Assembly (NCBI GenBank): GCA_964034945.1
Contig: OZ035960.1
Span: forward strand, 28,631,487-28,695,486
Origin: Chrysopilus asiliformis
Taxonomy: Eukaryota; Arthropoda; Insecta; Diptera; Rhagionidae
DNA: 64,000 nt
Direction of reading: 5' to 3'
Shown here: piece after piece, positions 10,764 through 21,867 of the stretch
How positions within the stretch are numbered: the first letter of the stretch is position 1
Layout of the letters: every line of letters begins with the position of its first letter
Made by a program: the position numbers and the translations under genes
The notes under the pieces: model-generated
What the model was told of the DNA's origin: nothing
Seen by the model: the letters and a program-made list of their open reading frames with translations, nothing else
The model's database searches: none

Positions 10764-11556
10764 CAGTACACTCTAACCCGGGCGCCCTTTTCCCACTAAA
10801 AATTTCTCAACGAACTTTTATTGGGGTTTTATAGTAAACATTGTTTTTTTACTGTTTTGCCAGCAAAATTTTACTAGAACTACTGTAAAATTTACTGAAA
10901 CCCAGTAATTGAAAATATTGAAAATGAAAAAAAAGTAACTGGAACTGAAAATTCACTGGAAATGCAGTAAATTTCTACTGGAAAATTACTGAGTTCGTGC
11001 CAGTATTTTATATTATTCCGGTTTTTCAAAAACTTCGACCTGATTGTGACACTTTACTGTTGCACCCGAGTATATTTGTCATTTTTTTACCCTAGAAACG
11101 GCCATTCACGTTTAGAATCCGTTTTTCATTTGGCTTTCATGGTTTAGTGGTAAGTGAAGTGGTCTACAAACGCAGAGTTTCAGGTTCGTTTTCGAGTTTA
11201 AAAGAGATTTTTCAACACATTTTAAAGCATGTGAAAAAATAATAATAATAACAAAACAGTATTTTGTAACAAACAAAAATTATTTAGGTTCGAAAATATA
11301 AAAAAATGGCTACCAAAACCATTCAAATGTTTTTTAAAGTCCCAAAAAGGATTTGAAGGTCTTTTAAAATTTTACTGTGCTCCCAGTAAATTTTACTCGG
11401 AGTTTGTCCCAGTTTTTCTGTATCAGAATTTTACAGGGAATACCATCCAGTATTTGCTGGGGAGAACAGCAAATTTTTTTTCACTGAAATTTTCTGTACT
11501 TCATCGTGGTTGCCTTTTTACTGTGCTCCCAGTAAAATCTGGTTTAAAGTGTACAG
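10764..11556. mobile_element. Non-autonomous element built on the CAGTAAA word, copy 1
   Basis: Imperfect TIRs CAGTACACTCTAACCCGG (10764) and, inverted, CTGTACACTTTAAACCAG (11539-11556). The interior repeats CAGTAAA/TTTACTG/CCCAGTAAATTTTACT many times. No target duplication is evident. A tRNA-like segment lies inside (11131-11204). Confidence 0.65.
11131..11204 (+). repeat. Degenerate tRNA-derived sequence
   Basis: TGGTTTAGTGG (11140) resembles a pol III A box and GGTTCGTTTTC (11183) a B box at roughly tRNA spacing. Acceptor and T stems do not pair well, so this is a tRNA-derived SINE relic, not a functional tRNA. It is duplicated at 14074-14147. Confidence 0.4.
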
Positions 11557-11713
11557 TAAAAATTTATCAAGCTTTAAAATTGTTTTGTGTAAGATTCCAA
11601 CGTATTATAGGTACATTTGAAATATACTTATGCTTATTAACCAAAAGAGACGAAGGGAACAGAAAAATCTATGTCAGGAGTTTTTTTTTTAAAATATGCA
11701 AAGAAAAATTATA

Positions 11714-12306
11714 AACATAACAAAAGCTATAATTGTCAATCTGGCAATTATTGGAAACCCGTATGGTGGTATGGCATTGTTCGAAGTTTATTTATCAAAA
11801 TTCCGCTTGAAGTCAAATTTTTCAATAAGATTTTTTAAAATTTATTCCAATCGATTTTTGATATATGGGAGTTTTATGTAGAATCATACATATCCTAAAT
11901 AACTAATGTTCTTGCACTTTTTTGATACCTTTGTTCTTGCACCGTTTTTGAGATATTCGCAAAAAACGTTTTCGTTCGTATGGGGGGTACCCCCCCCCCC
12001 TAATGGTCCATTTTTGCACATTAACTAACTTAGCCTTGCATTTTACGAAAAACGAATCTGCGTAAAATTTCAAGTCTCTAGCTCAATCCGTGCGCCCGCA
12101 ATCCGCGCCACAGACGGACGAACATACAGACGGACAGACAGACGGACAGACGGACAGACGGACGGACATGCAAAAATCAATTTTTTTTATCATTCTAAAC
12201 ACACTAGTGTAATTCATTTTTATGTGTGACAACGGAATCTTGGCGTTACAAACGGTAAGGCAAATTTAATATACCCTTTGGTTTCACCATACGGGTATAA
12301 AAAAAT
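11714..12306 (+). repeat. SINE-like repeat, family B (in duplication copy 2)
   Basis: Same element as 9692-10286, two C residues shorter in the C-tract; ends in GGGTATAAAAAAA. Confidence 0.8.
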
Positions 12307-12359
12307 CCCTAATACAGGCAACGGAGTTATAGAGACTTTCACTGGATATACACATATTA

Positions 12360-12557
12360 TCAATTTTAAGAAACATGTTTCTTGATTTCAGTAACCGTTT
12401 TCTATAATCGGTATAAAACGAAGTAACATTTTCTCCATATAAGTAAAAAAATGCTACTAGATTTAAGACACATGTACATATAAATATATATTTATTAGGA
12501 ACATACGCTACCACATGTTTCTTAAATCTAGTAACATTTTTGCTCCGTGTAGTTAAA
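12360..12557. mobile_element. MITE remnant with repeated TTAAGAAACATGT/CTAGTAAC words
   Basis: TTAAGAAACATG near 12366, GCTACTAGATTTAAGACACA near 12451 and its inverse TTCTTAAATCTAGTAACATT near 12519. The right end, reversed, reads CTACACGGAGCAAAAATGTT. The left end is not clear. Absent from copy 1 beyond the deletion point. Confidence 0.4.
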
Positions 12558-12630
12558 CACAAAACAATATAACTAATCTAGACAACAAAACTGCCGACAG
12601 CCACCATTTTGTTTTTTATATATGCGCATA

Positions 12631-13537
12631 TAAAGGGTGTGCACGAAATTATTGCCACACAATAAAAGTCTCATAAAAAAAAGTTTTTTGTTCAAATTTC
12701 GTATAACTTTAATGGAATAATATACGATATATTAATATTAAATTACATTTTTTAAATAACATTTTTTTATCTAGTGTATGCAAATTCACGTACATTTCCC
12801 TTAACACTTTCCATTAATTTTTGCACAACAGTATTGGACACCTCTTTTTCAGCTTTTTTCCATTTCTTTCGCATATCTTCTACACTTTTAGCATCTCTGG
12901 GCTTTTTCCTTAATTTCTGTTTCATAATAGCCCAGTATTTTTCTATAGGGCGAAGTTCCGGGCAATTTGGCGGGTTGCTTTCTTTTGACACAAAATTGAC
13001 TTTGTTGGTTCGATACCAGTCCAAAACAGTTTTAGCGTAATGGCTTGACGCCAAATCTGGCCAAAATACAGTAGAAACATCATGATCCCTTAAAAAGTGC
13101 AAAAGACGCTTTTGGAGACATTCCTTAACGTAAATTTGTTGGTTTATAGTTCCTGTAGTGACAAAAATTTGGCTTCGTTTACCGCAACTGCAAATCGCTT
13201 CCCAAATCAAATATTTTTTTGGCGAATTTCGATAGTTTCTGTTTTTTAAATTTATCTGCGACATGAAACTTACGTTAGAATTAGATATTCTTAATTGTTT
13301 TCCGATTGTACGATGCGAAATTTCGAGATTTTCCAAATAAATGTGCAAGATTTTTTCACGTACACTTTTCTGTGTCATTTCCGTTTTTATAATTATGTAA
13401 CGCACGCTAACGAAACTCACAGAATGAAAACAACGCGCATTAAGCTAAATGCTTGCGAAATTTGGGCAATCTAGCTAACTCTGAAAAAAAATAATGCGCA
13501 ATTGAATGTGTGGCAATAATTTCGTGCACACCCTTTA
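12631..13537 (-). mobile_element. ITmD37E-like (DD37E) Tc1/mariner-class transposon, internally deleted
   Basis: TIRs of about 30 bp: TAAAGGGTGTGCACGAAATT then ATTGCCACACA, near-perfect at 12631-12661 and inverted at 13507-13537. They are flanked by TA-rich target sequence, consistent with TA insertion. About 907 bp, against roughly 1.3 kb for full-length members. It carries one open transposase-derived frame (12767-13378). Confidence 0.85.
12767..13378 (-). CDS. DD37E-type transposase, open but lacking the first catalytic region
   Basis: From the ATG at 13378 (MTQKSVREKILHIYLENLEI) the frame gives 203 residues; an upstream in-frame ATG at 13420 would add 14 weak residues. Order: helix-turn-helix (RTIGKQLRISNSNVS), then abruptly PKKYLIWEAICSCGKRSQIF, the second catalytic Asp in VFWPDLASSHYAKTV, and NPPNCPELRPIEKYWAIMKQ with the catalytic Glu. 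I count 37 residues between that Asp and Glu, the DD37E signature known from mosquito ITmD37E. Roughly 100-130 residues between the HTH and KKYLIW, including the first catalytic Asp, are missing, yet the frame stays open. It therefore cannot cut DNA, but it retains a plausible TIR-binding domain and could act as a dominant repressor (inference). Confidence 0.85.
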   Translation of the reverse strand: MTQKSVREKILHIYLENLEISHRTIGKQLRISNSNVSFMSQINLKNRNYRNSPKKYLIWEAICSCGKRSQIFVTTGTINQQIYVKECLQKRLLHFLRDHDVSTVFWPDLASSHYAKTVLDWYRTNKVNFVSKESNPPNCPELRPIEKYWAIMKQKLRKKPRDAKSVEDMRKKWKKAEKEVSNTVVQKLMESVKGNVREFAYTR

Positions 13538-13706
13538 TATACACATGGTACTGTAATCTGACTTACTAAAAAAATTTTAAAGCGAAATTTAAGCAAATAT
13601 ATTCTTTCTCTCATACTCGTCAACCGTTAGAACAAGAATTTTGTTTAAAACACTCAAAAATTCAAAAATTGCTGTATCCAGTATTGTAAAAGATTTTAGT
13701 GTTTTT

Positions 13707-14499
13707 CAGTACACTCTAACCCGGGCGCCCTTTTCCCACTAAAAATTTCTCAACGAACTTTTATTGGGGTTTTATAGTAAACATTGTTTTTTTACTGTTT
13801 TGCCAGCAAAATTTTACTAGAACTACTGTAAAATTTACTGAAACCCAGTAATTGAAAATATTGAAAATGAAAAAAAAGTAACTGGAACTGAAAATTCACT
13901 GGAAATGCAGTAAATTTCTACTGGAAAATTACTGAGTTCGTGCCAGTATTTTATATTATTCCGGTTTTTCAAAAACTTCGACCTGATTGTGACACTTTAC
14001 TGTTGCACCCGAGTATATTTGTCATTTTTTTACCCTAGAAACGGCCATTCACGTTTAGAATCCGTTTTTCATTTGGCTTTCATGGTTTAGTGGTAAGTGA
14101 AGTGGTCTACAAACGCAGAGTTTCAGGTTCGTTTTCGAGTTTAAAAGAGATTTTTCAACACATTTTAAAGCATGTGAAAAAATAATAATAATAACAAAAC
14201 AGTATTTTGTAACAAACAAAAATTATTTAGGTTCGAAAATATAAAAAAATGGCTACCAAAACCATTCAAATGTTTTTTAAAGTCCCAAAAAGGATTTGAA
14301 GGTCTTTTAAAATTTTACTGTGCTCCCAGTAAATTTTACTCGGAGTTTGTCCCAGTTTTTCTGTATCAGAATTTTACAGGGAATACCATCCAGTATTTGC
14401 TGGGGAGAACAGCAAATTTTTTTTCACTGAAATTTTCTGTACTTCATCGTGGTTGCCTTTTTACTGTGCTCCCAGTAAAATCTGGTTTAAAGTGTACAG
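13707..14499. mobile_element. CAGTAAA-word element, copy 2
   Basis: Duplicate of 10764-11556 at offset 2943, including the tRNA-like relic at 14074-14147. Confidence 0.65.
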
Positions 14500-14615
14500 T
14501 AAAAATTTATCAAGCTTTAAAATTGTTTTGTGTAAGATTCCAACGTATTATAGGTACATTTGAAATATACTTATGCTTATTAACCAAAAGAGACGAAGGG
14601 AACAGAAAAATCTAT

Positions 14616-16654
14616 TTAAATTTACATTTTAGTAAGCAAATTAATTAAGTTCATTTTTGGACAATTAAAACTCATCTCGTAATAAAATCAGCATTTTGTT
14701 ATCTAACGCAGAAATAAACGGTGAAAGCTCTTTCGACATCAAAAACTTTTCTACCCAACCGAACTCAGCTCCACTATAGCATTATTTCACAAAATGGAAG
14801 ACGGCTTAAAAAAGCAATCAACAGAATTCCATTTGAAATTCTTCTTGGGCCTCTGTTTTAGTAGTCCACCCCCGAAATTAAGAAGTTCGATTTAAAAGAA
14901 GAGTCTTAATTTGCCCCCTACTTATTTCTTTCCTACAGGTGTAATTACTTTAACACAACAATACACACCGAAACAAAGGTCGATATAAGAACAAGAAATT
15001 TTCCAATCTTTATACCTTTATTTTATTTCACGGCTCCTCAGATTTTCCCAAAAGTAAAAAAAAAGAGGAAAAGATTTTTGAAATAATAAAACAAACAACA
15101 GAAACATAAAACAGAGGGAGTGGGGGCAGGCCTCACTAGAGAAAAGTTAAGAATTTCGACGTCATCGTCCATCCTTTGAAAGTACTAGGGTCGGAAACAT
15201 GTTGAAAAGTCCTCAAAAGGAACATTAAACAAGCTTTTCAAATCTGTCGAATTTCCTCCAGGTTTTTCACTTTTTTTTTATTTGTATAAGATGTTTACGG
15301 TGAGTTGAGATTTTTCTTTTTATGTCATTTTTATTTCATTGCCACCTTCTGTCTACGATGTCAGAAACTTAATTTGAAAATAATAATTATTTTTTTCTAC
15401 TTGACAAGTTGAATACGAAGACTTTTAGGACTGATTATGTTACTTAAGTTATTTGTAAACAATTTTTAAAGTATTTTTAAAAATAAGACATACGAAGTAG
15501 GAGTAAATTCATGGTTACGTAATGATGTATTTTGCCTTGGTGAAACCATAAAGGGCGTGTCAAATTAAGCGCCAAATGAATAACAACAAGGTGGGATTTC
15601 CGTATGGTCGCAGGCGTCTGTCGATACGACGACTTTTCCAGTTGCTAGCCTTTTGGCGATGCGTCATGTATGGCGATCAATTTTTTTAAAAAACAAACAT
15701 CTTCATACCACATTGAGCTGAAAACTGAATTAAAAAATAGCTAAAACTTTTAATATACTGAAAACAAACTTTTATCATGAAAATTAATTTTAATTCTGTC
15801 GATGTTACACAAATTTTAACACTTTTACATAACATAAATTTCTCATCTTTTGCTTCTTATGTTCGTGTCTTGCCACAAAAGTAGTCGCCAGTAGTATGAT
15901 TCGTTTGTCAATTGCCACAAAATACATCAGGGCATAGATATACTAAATCGCTCGATTTGCTGTCTCAAATGGTCCCATTTCAATACAGTTCAGTGAATCA
16001 AAACGAGTCAAGTAAGAGCGAGATAACCGTATGAAAATAAATATAGTCCTCTCGTTTAAACCGTGAGCTGTCAAAGGAAAATAGACTTTCGGAATGATGT
16101 TGGCGCCTAAAGTTATTTGTTTGCGCCTAAAGTTAGTCTCAAACTTGTGAAATTTGAATTTCGCGACCTTATACAGTTCAGTGGATGCGTTCAAGTACGA
16201 TAAAGAGGGAAATACTTTTGGGACCATTTTTCAGCAGAGCATTGTATGGTGACAGTTGTTCTATGTTATATAGTTCTGTGCATTAGGGGCATTCACAGTT
16301 GCTATTAAAATAGCTGTAATCGTTGTAAAATAGTATTATTTGTTAAAGTTTTGTAAACCATAACAAAATACATGGAGACTTTTTGTGCAACTTTATCACA
16401 ATTTTTTATGGTATTAACTGCTTTGTGTAAAATATTAAATTTGGGTAAATATTTAAAATAAGCAAAAATATACCTAATGACCTTAGCAATTCGCTCATAT
16501 TTGACAGTTTTAGTTAATTGTTTATTTATACAAAAATTAAATATAATTAGTGTTTTAGTAATTAAAAGCTTAGTGTTTTTAGTTAGTTAGTGATATTTTT
16601 AAGTGATTGGAATGATTTCCGAAAAAATTAACATTTAGTATAATTTTGTATTAT
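14616..16654. other. Mostly unassigned; possible old MITE at about 15934-16285
   Basis: No gene. At 15960 TGCTGTCTCAAATGGTCCCA is partly mirrored by TGGGACCATTTTTCAGCAGA near 16218, and CAGTTCAGTGAATC/CAGTTCAGTGGATG words occur near 15986 and 16174. This suggests an old inverted-repeat element. The rest is featureless. Confidence 0.35.
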
Positions 16655-17110
16655 TGGAATTTCAAAATTCGAAACGCGAGGTCCTGTAAGGATAACAGAA
16701 ATATAGTTTCTCCTATTTTTCCTCCGAAAAACTGGAACTAGCAGGAGTGGTATTCCGTAACTTGATTCAAGCGTTTGTTTCTAATTAGAAGAAAAATTGG
16801 TATTTGCTATCTCGGTTTCTCTCTGTCATTTATGTCGGTCAAAGCAGAGACAGCAAAGACTAATTGTTCTCCTAACTCGAAACAAACGCTTGAAACAAGT
16901 TACGGAATATCACTCCAGTTTTCGGGCCGCTGATCACGAACCTGGTGTTGGTATTTCAAAATTCTAAACAAAAGGTCCTATAGGGATGTCGCGAATATCG
17001 TTTTTGCAGTTTTCCTCAAAAAAAAACTGGTGATAGGGGATTTTCAGGGCCACTCTGGTGTTAGAATTTCAAATTCGGAACAGGAGGTCCATTTTTCAAA
17101 AGTTTTTAAG
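16655..17110 (-). repeat. LINE-like 3' tandem-module repeat, inverted, split by a MITE
   Basis: Three modules AATTTCAAAATTCGAAACGC/GAGGTCCTGTAAGG begin near 16659, 16949 and 17064. Removing the 173-bp MITE at 16744-16916 gives spacings of about 117 and 115 bp. The modules are the reverse complement of those at 60395-60770 (CAGGACCTTCCGTTTCGAAT). Related sequence ends at the satellite below. Confidence 0.65.
16744..16916. mobile_element. 173-bp MITE with about 38-bp TIRs
   Basis: GGAGTGGTATTCCGTAACTT then GATTCAAGCGTTTGTTTC at the left. The inverted right end reads GGAGTGATATTCCGTAACTT then GTTTCAAGCGTTTGTTTC: two mismatches in 38. Inserted inside the LINE-like module array. Target duplication not evident. 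Confidence 0.85.
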
Positions 17111-17239
17111 CTGTTTCTTTGTTTTTTGATGCAAAAAAAACTTATGCTAGAAACCTTAACTAGCAAGCTGGTAAGAAATAATGGTGTTAAAATACCAGAT
17201 TTCTATCTCCACGGATTTGAGCTAGGCATTGGTGATTCA

Positions 17240-18972
17240 ATTAGTCATTCAGTCAGTCAATCAGTCAGTCAATCAGTCAGTCAATCAGTCAGTCAATCAG
17301 TCAGTCAATCAGTCAGTCAATCAGTCAGTCAATCAGTCAGTCAATCAGTCAGTCAATCAGTCAGTCAATCAGTCAGTCAATCAGTCAGTCAATCAGTCAA
17401 TCAGTCAATCAGTCAGTCAATCAGTCAGTCAATCAGTCAGTCAATCAGTCAGTCAATCAGTCAGTCAATCAGTCAGTCAATCAGTCAGTCAATCAGTCAG
17501 TCAATCAGTCAGTCAATCAGTCAGTCAATCAGTCAGTCAATCAGTCAGTCAATCAGTCAGTCAATCAGTCAGTCAATCAGTCAGTCAATCAGTCAGTCAA
17601 TCAGTCAGTCAATCAGTCAGTCAATCAGTCAGCCAATCAGTCAGTCAATCAGTCAGTTAATCAGTCAGTCAATCAGTCAGTCAATCAGTCAATCAGTCAG
17701 TCAATCAGTCAGTCAATCAGTCAGTCAATCAGTCAGTCAATCAGTCAGTCAATCAGTCAGTCAATCAGTCAGTCAATCAGTCAGTCAATCAGTCAGTCAA
17801 TCAGTCAGTCAATCAGTCGGTCAATCAGTCAGTTAATCAGTCAGTTAATCAGTCAGTCAATCAGTCAGTCAATCAGTCAGTCAATCAGTCAGTCAATCAG
17901 TCAGTCAATCAGTCAGTCAATCAGTCAGTCAATCAGTCAGTCAATCAGTCAGTCAATCAGTCAGTCAATCAGTCAGTCAATCAGTCAGTCAATCAGTCAG
18001 TCAATCAGTCAGTCAATCAGTCAGTCAATCAGTCAGTCAATCAGTCAGTCAATCAGTCAGTTAATCAGTCAGTCAATCAGTCAGTCAATCAGTCAATCAG
18101 TCAGTCAATCAGTCAGTCAATCAGTCAGTCAATCAGTCAGTCAATCAGTCAGTCAATCAGTCAGTCAATCAGTCAGTCAATCAGTCAGTCAATCAGTCGG
18201 TCAATCAGTCAGTTAATCAGTCAGTTAATCAGTCAGTCAATCAGTCAGTCAATCAGTCAGTCAATCAGTCAGTCAATCAGTCAGTCAATCAGTCAGTCAA
18301 TCAGTCAGTCAATCAGTCAGTCAATCAGTCAGTCAATCAGTCAGTCAATCAGTCAGTCAATCAGTCAGTCAATCAGTCAGTCAATCAGTCAGTCAATCAG
18401 TCAGTCAATCAGTCAGTCAATCAGTCAATCAGTCAATCAGTCAGTCAATCAGTCAGTCAATCAGTCAGTCAATCAGTCAGTCAATCAGTCAGTCAATCAG
18501 TCAGTCAATCAGTCAGTCAATCAGTCAGTCAATCAGTCAGTCAATCAGTCAGTCAATCAGTCAGTCAATCAGTCAGTCAATCAGTCAGTCAATCAGTCAG
18601 TCAATCAGTCAGTCAATCAGTCAGTCAATCAGTCAGTCAATCAGTCAGTCAATCAGTCAGTTAATCAGTCAGTCAATCAGTCAGTCAGTCAGTCAATCAG
18701 TCAATCAGTCAGTCAATCAGTCAGTCAATCAGTCAGTCAATCAGTCAGTCAATCAGTCAATCAGTCAGTCAATCAGTCAGTCAATCAGTCAGTCAATCAG
18801 TCGGTCAATCAGTCAGTTAATCAGTCAGTTAATCAGTCAGTCAATCAGTCAGTCAATCAGTCAGTCAATCAGTCAGTCAATCAGTCAGTCAATCAGTCAG
18901 TCAATCAGTCAGTCAATCAGTCAGTCAACCAGTCAGTCAATCAGTCAGTCAACCAGTCAGTCAATCAATCAA
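17240..18972 (+). repeat. 12-bp satellite array (AGTCAGTCAATC)n with higher-order variants
   Basis: About 1.73 kb of AGTCAGTCAATC units with occasional 8-bp units (AGTCAATC). Variant runs with TCGGTC followed by two AGTTAATC units occur at 17811, 18191 and 18795, so larger blocks were duplicated. The unit is a multiple of three with no stop in any plus-strand frame, so long Ser/Val/Gln or Ser/Val/Asn ORFs (17030-17836, 17229-17660) are an artefact of the repeat. All minus frames are closed by TGA. Confidence 0.97.
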
Positions 18973-19103
18973 TATCTTCCTTCTTTCAGCGAACAAAATT
19001 TCAAGTTTTTCCTGTTATTAGTTGCCGTAGCGAAAAATATGTAGGGATTAAAAAATTATAAAGATTAAAAATAGAATGCTATGATTTTTATATAATTTAC
19101 ACC

Positions 19104-19438
19104 AGTCACAGATATATACACTACATTCCACCATCTGCTATATCAAATGGGACACTCAAATGGGACACTCAAATGTTAACAATTCCGAGGAAAGAAAGAG
19201 ATGGATCTACTCAGAAAAATTGAACATAAATCCTGTACCGATGAACCTTACTCATATTCAGAGTGCCAGATCCAATAATATGCAATAATTAAATTCATAA
19301 TTGATTCGAAAAGCTGACACCTTGACATCTCTGAACGTCGTCGACAAAAAAACGAGACAGCGGTAGTGACGCCATCCCATTTTCTTGCTATGGGATTGTA
19401 TGAGGCGATGTAATCAAGTATTATATATATCTGTGACT
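19104..19438. mobile_element. MITE, about 335 bp
   Basis: AGTCACAGATATATA at 19104 and its inverse TATATATCTGTGACT ending at 19438. Interior has the direct repeat ATGGGACACTCAAATGGG. No ORF of note. Confidence 0.6.
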
Positions 19439-21733
19439 CCATAGTTAACGCAAAAATCAAACAAAAAATTTTTTAAACAGTAGTCAATCACATGTAATGT
19501 TTCTCATTGGAAAAATGGGTTTAAAGAACAACCCTAATAAGAAAAACAAAACCAAGCCATAATAATATAAAGAACCTCTTCATATTTCCTAAAATCTATC
19601 CCAACATATTTTTTTTAGTGCGATAACAACTTTAGGACGGTTTGAATAGCAAAAGAAATAAATCTTGAAACAAGAAACCTTCTTAACTTTCCGAAAAGTT
19701 GTTGGTAAATCTATCCGCCTTTTGCTAAATAAATGGTGGTAAAAAAGGAAATGATTTCCTTTTATGTAAAGCTTACATTTGGTGAGCTAGAATACAATAA
19801 TTGTGTCAAATTTGCTGTCATATAAGTTCAGGCCATAGGATTCATTACTCGAAGTGAAAGTTTTTCCTACGCAATCTTTTTTTTTTTTTTGCTCTTGTTT
19901 TTCCCCAAACAGGTTTGGGGGCCCACAACGCTCTGTTTTCTTGTGAATATTACTGTTGATTTCATTCACTCTCGGAAATAGTCATTAAAGCCGACAAAGT
20001 TCAGGAAGTTGGGCGGGTAACTGAGAAACATTTATATTAAACATGTAACAGATTTGCCATCAACCTTTCGGCCGGTGAAGGCGCATTAAAGTATATCGCC
20101 AGAACAAACCTAACCCTCCCGTCCCCCATCCCCTCCTGCGCTATAGAAAGAAAACAAAAAATCGCCAAAGTATTACTTTTATGGGACTAAGCGAATAAGG
20201 AAATAGGAAAGCTCCACGATCGAGGAAGAAAAGGACTTAAGGTGAAAGTATAAAAAAGTCCATTATTATAAGAAATAACCTCACAAAATGAACATTGAAA
20301 TAATCTCGTGGAATTATAGAAAAACAACGGCCCAATGGAATAGCCTAAGTGAGACCAACCCCCCAATTCCAATGATCATCATCAATCATTGGGGGGCGAA
20401 CACCAAATCATATACACACATATACGATGCCCATCGTAAAGACCCAAAAGGACCAAGAGGACTCAACATTTAACATGTTTTCGGTGCGATTCAGTCCTTT
20501 GAGACGACAAGCAAGAAGAAGGAAGATCATATTTGTAACATATATCTACATAACACTCATATGCAGTCCATATATCCGTGTGTATTCATCTCTTGATGCG
20601 TATGAATGAGTTTTCATATCCTTTCTTAGGATCTCCGGAGGCGAACATTCAAGGAATACAAAAAAAAAACCCCCATTGAACAGCATCGTTGGCACAATAG
20701 AGGAATATGTGTATCTATAGTGCTAAGAACATCATGAACAACAGCAGCAGCCGGACTTGTGACAACACCAAGCAACATTGATTGTGGGATGGTTTGCAAG
20801 AAGTAATAAATAAATGTTCCTGTTTTGCAACTCCTGACTGCTGTATCGTCGACCTTGTTTCTTTTTTTTTTACCCGAATTCACACTTGCCCGAGAATCCA
20901 ACTAGCCGTCAGGAAGATAGTAACCAGATAGACCTAGCACCAGCACCATGAAATTCCACCAGCCGTAAAACAACCGAAAACACCCTTAGAAACGGGAAGA
21001 AATATTTTTTCTAAGAAACAACTTTCGATCCTATGGAACTGATAACGCCACCCGAACTTAACGCCTTTCTCTCCTGCGCTTAGTGTTTTTCGGTTCTCGC
21101 ACCATAAATCTGATAAGACGGAAGTGTACTACTGGCTGCCGGCACGAGCAAAATAACATTCGGGGCCCTGTGTTCGATAGCAAAGGGACTCCTGTAGTTC
21201 TTTTCACTTTTATATAAGGTGTATGATAGAGTTTTGTTGTCAAGAAGTTGTTTGAGATCAAAATTAACACTGAAAAGACTTTGGAAATAATTTTTAATAA
21301 AAAAAATATTGAATGGGGTTTTTATATTCATTTTAAAAAATAATTAAATTACAAAATTCTTAATATTAGCAAAAATAGATTGGCGCGTATTCATAGTCGC
21401 TTTTAAAACATGTTTTGTTAAACATGCATATAAACAGACAAAAAACCATAGCAAACTGTACGTTTAATCTAATGTTTAACAAAACCTATGTTTTAAAATG
21501 GCTATTAATTCGCGCCATTGGGTTCAATAAAAAATAGTTTAAGTGCTTTTTGAACCATCCAAACTTAACTACTTAAGTTCAACTTAAATTATTAAGTGCA
21601 AGAAATTCTACCGTTTCAGTAGACAAGCTAGGCATCATTTTTTTAATAAGTCGCAAGCGGTTCTAGGCACAAAAAACTAGGTCTATAGGAACAAAAAAAA
21701 ACAAATTTTTAACCGAATTGCCTGTAATTTCAG
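19439..21733. other. Unassigned 2.3 kb
   Basis: No recognisable gene or element ends. Features seen: T-run at 19878-19891, a short hairpin with arms CCCCCCAAT and ATTGGGGGG at 20360-20396, and somewhat higher GC between 20040 and 21180. ORFs of 60-90 codons on both strands have no motif. Confidence 0.4.
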
Positions 21734-21736
21734 TAA

Positions 21737-21867
21737 AGGCGCCGTTTAAATCTGACACTTTTCTCCACGAATTTTATCCGACGTCACTAAATTCACGTTT
21801 CATAACCGCTTATATTACGGAACAAAATTTTGAAATTGATTCCTTAAAGTCGTCGAAACTCGATTTT
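21737..21867. mobile_element. Harbinger-type MITE fragment (family GGCGCCGTTTACATCTGAC)
   Basis: TAA at 21734-21736, then AGGCGCCGTTTAAATCTGAC, matching the start of 25010-25277 and 24062-24376. Cut at about 21867 by a family-C repeat. Confidence 0.55.

Larger units (their letters stand above)
9649..11672. repeat. Recent tandem duplication, copy 1 (with 923-bp internal deletion)
   Basis: 9649-10358 matches 11671-12378 and 10359-11672 matches 13302-14615, essentially base for base. The visible length difference is in the C-tract at 9968-9980 (13 C against 11). Copy 1 lacks the equivalent of 12379-13301. The duplication junction is at AT (11671-11672), shared by both breakpoints. The deletion junction is at 10358/10359 within AAACATGT-CCGATTG. 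Confidence 0.93.
11673..14615. repeat. Recent tandem duplication, copy 2 (complete unit)
   Basis: Complete 2.94-kb unit containing in order a SINE-like family-B copy, a MITE remnant, a DD37E transposon and a CAGTAAA-word element. The 1314-bp right segment aligns to copy 1 at a constant offset of 2943, with no indels noticed. Confidence 0.93.

Noticed and set aside
17229..17660. 143-codon Asn/Gln/Ser repeat protein
   Set aside because: Another frame of the same satellite; no unique sequence of its own.
17030..17836. 268-codon Ser/Val/Gln repeat protein
   Set aside because: It is the 12-bp satellite read in frame. All three plus frames are open because the unit length is divisible by three and contains no stop codon.
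20360..20396. Hairpin with arms CCCCCCAAT and ATTGGGGGG as a terminator
   Set aside because: No gene ends here and the context is eukaryotic; most likely chance or an unrecognised repeat.
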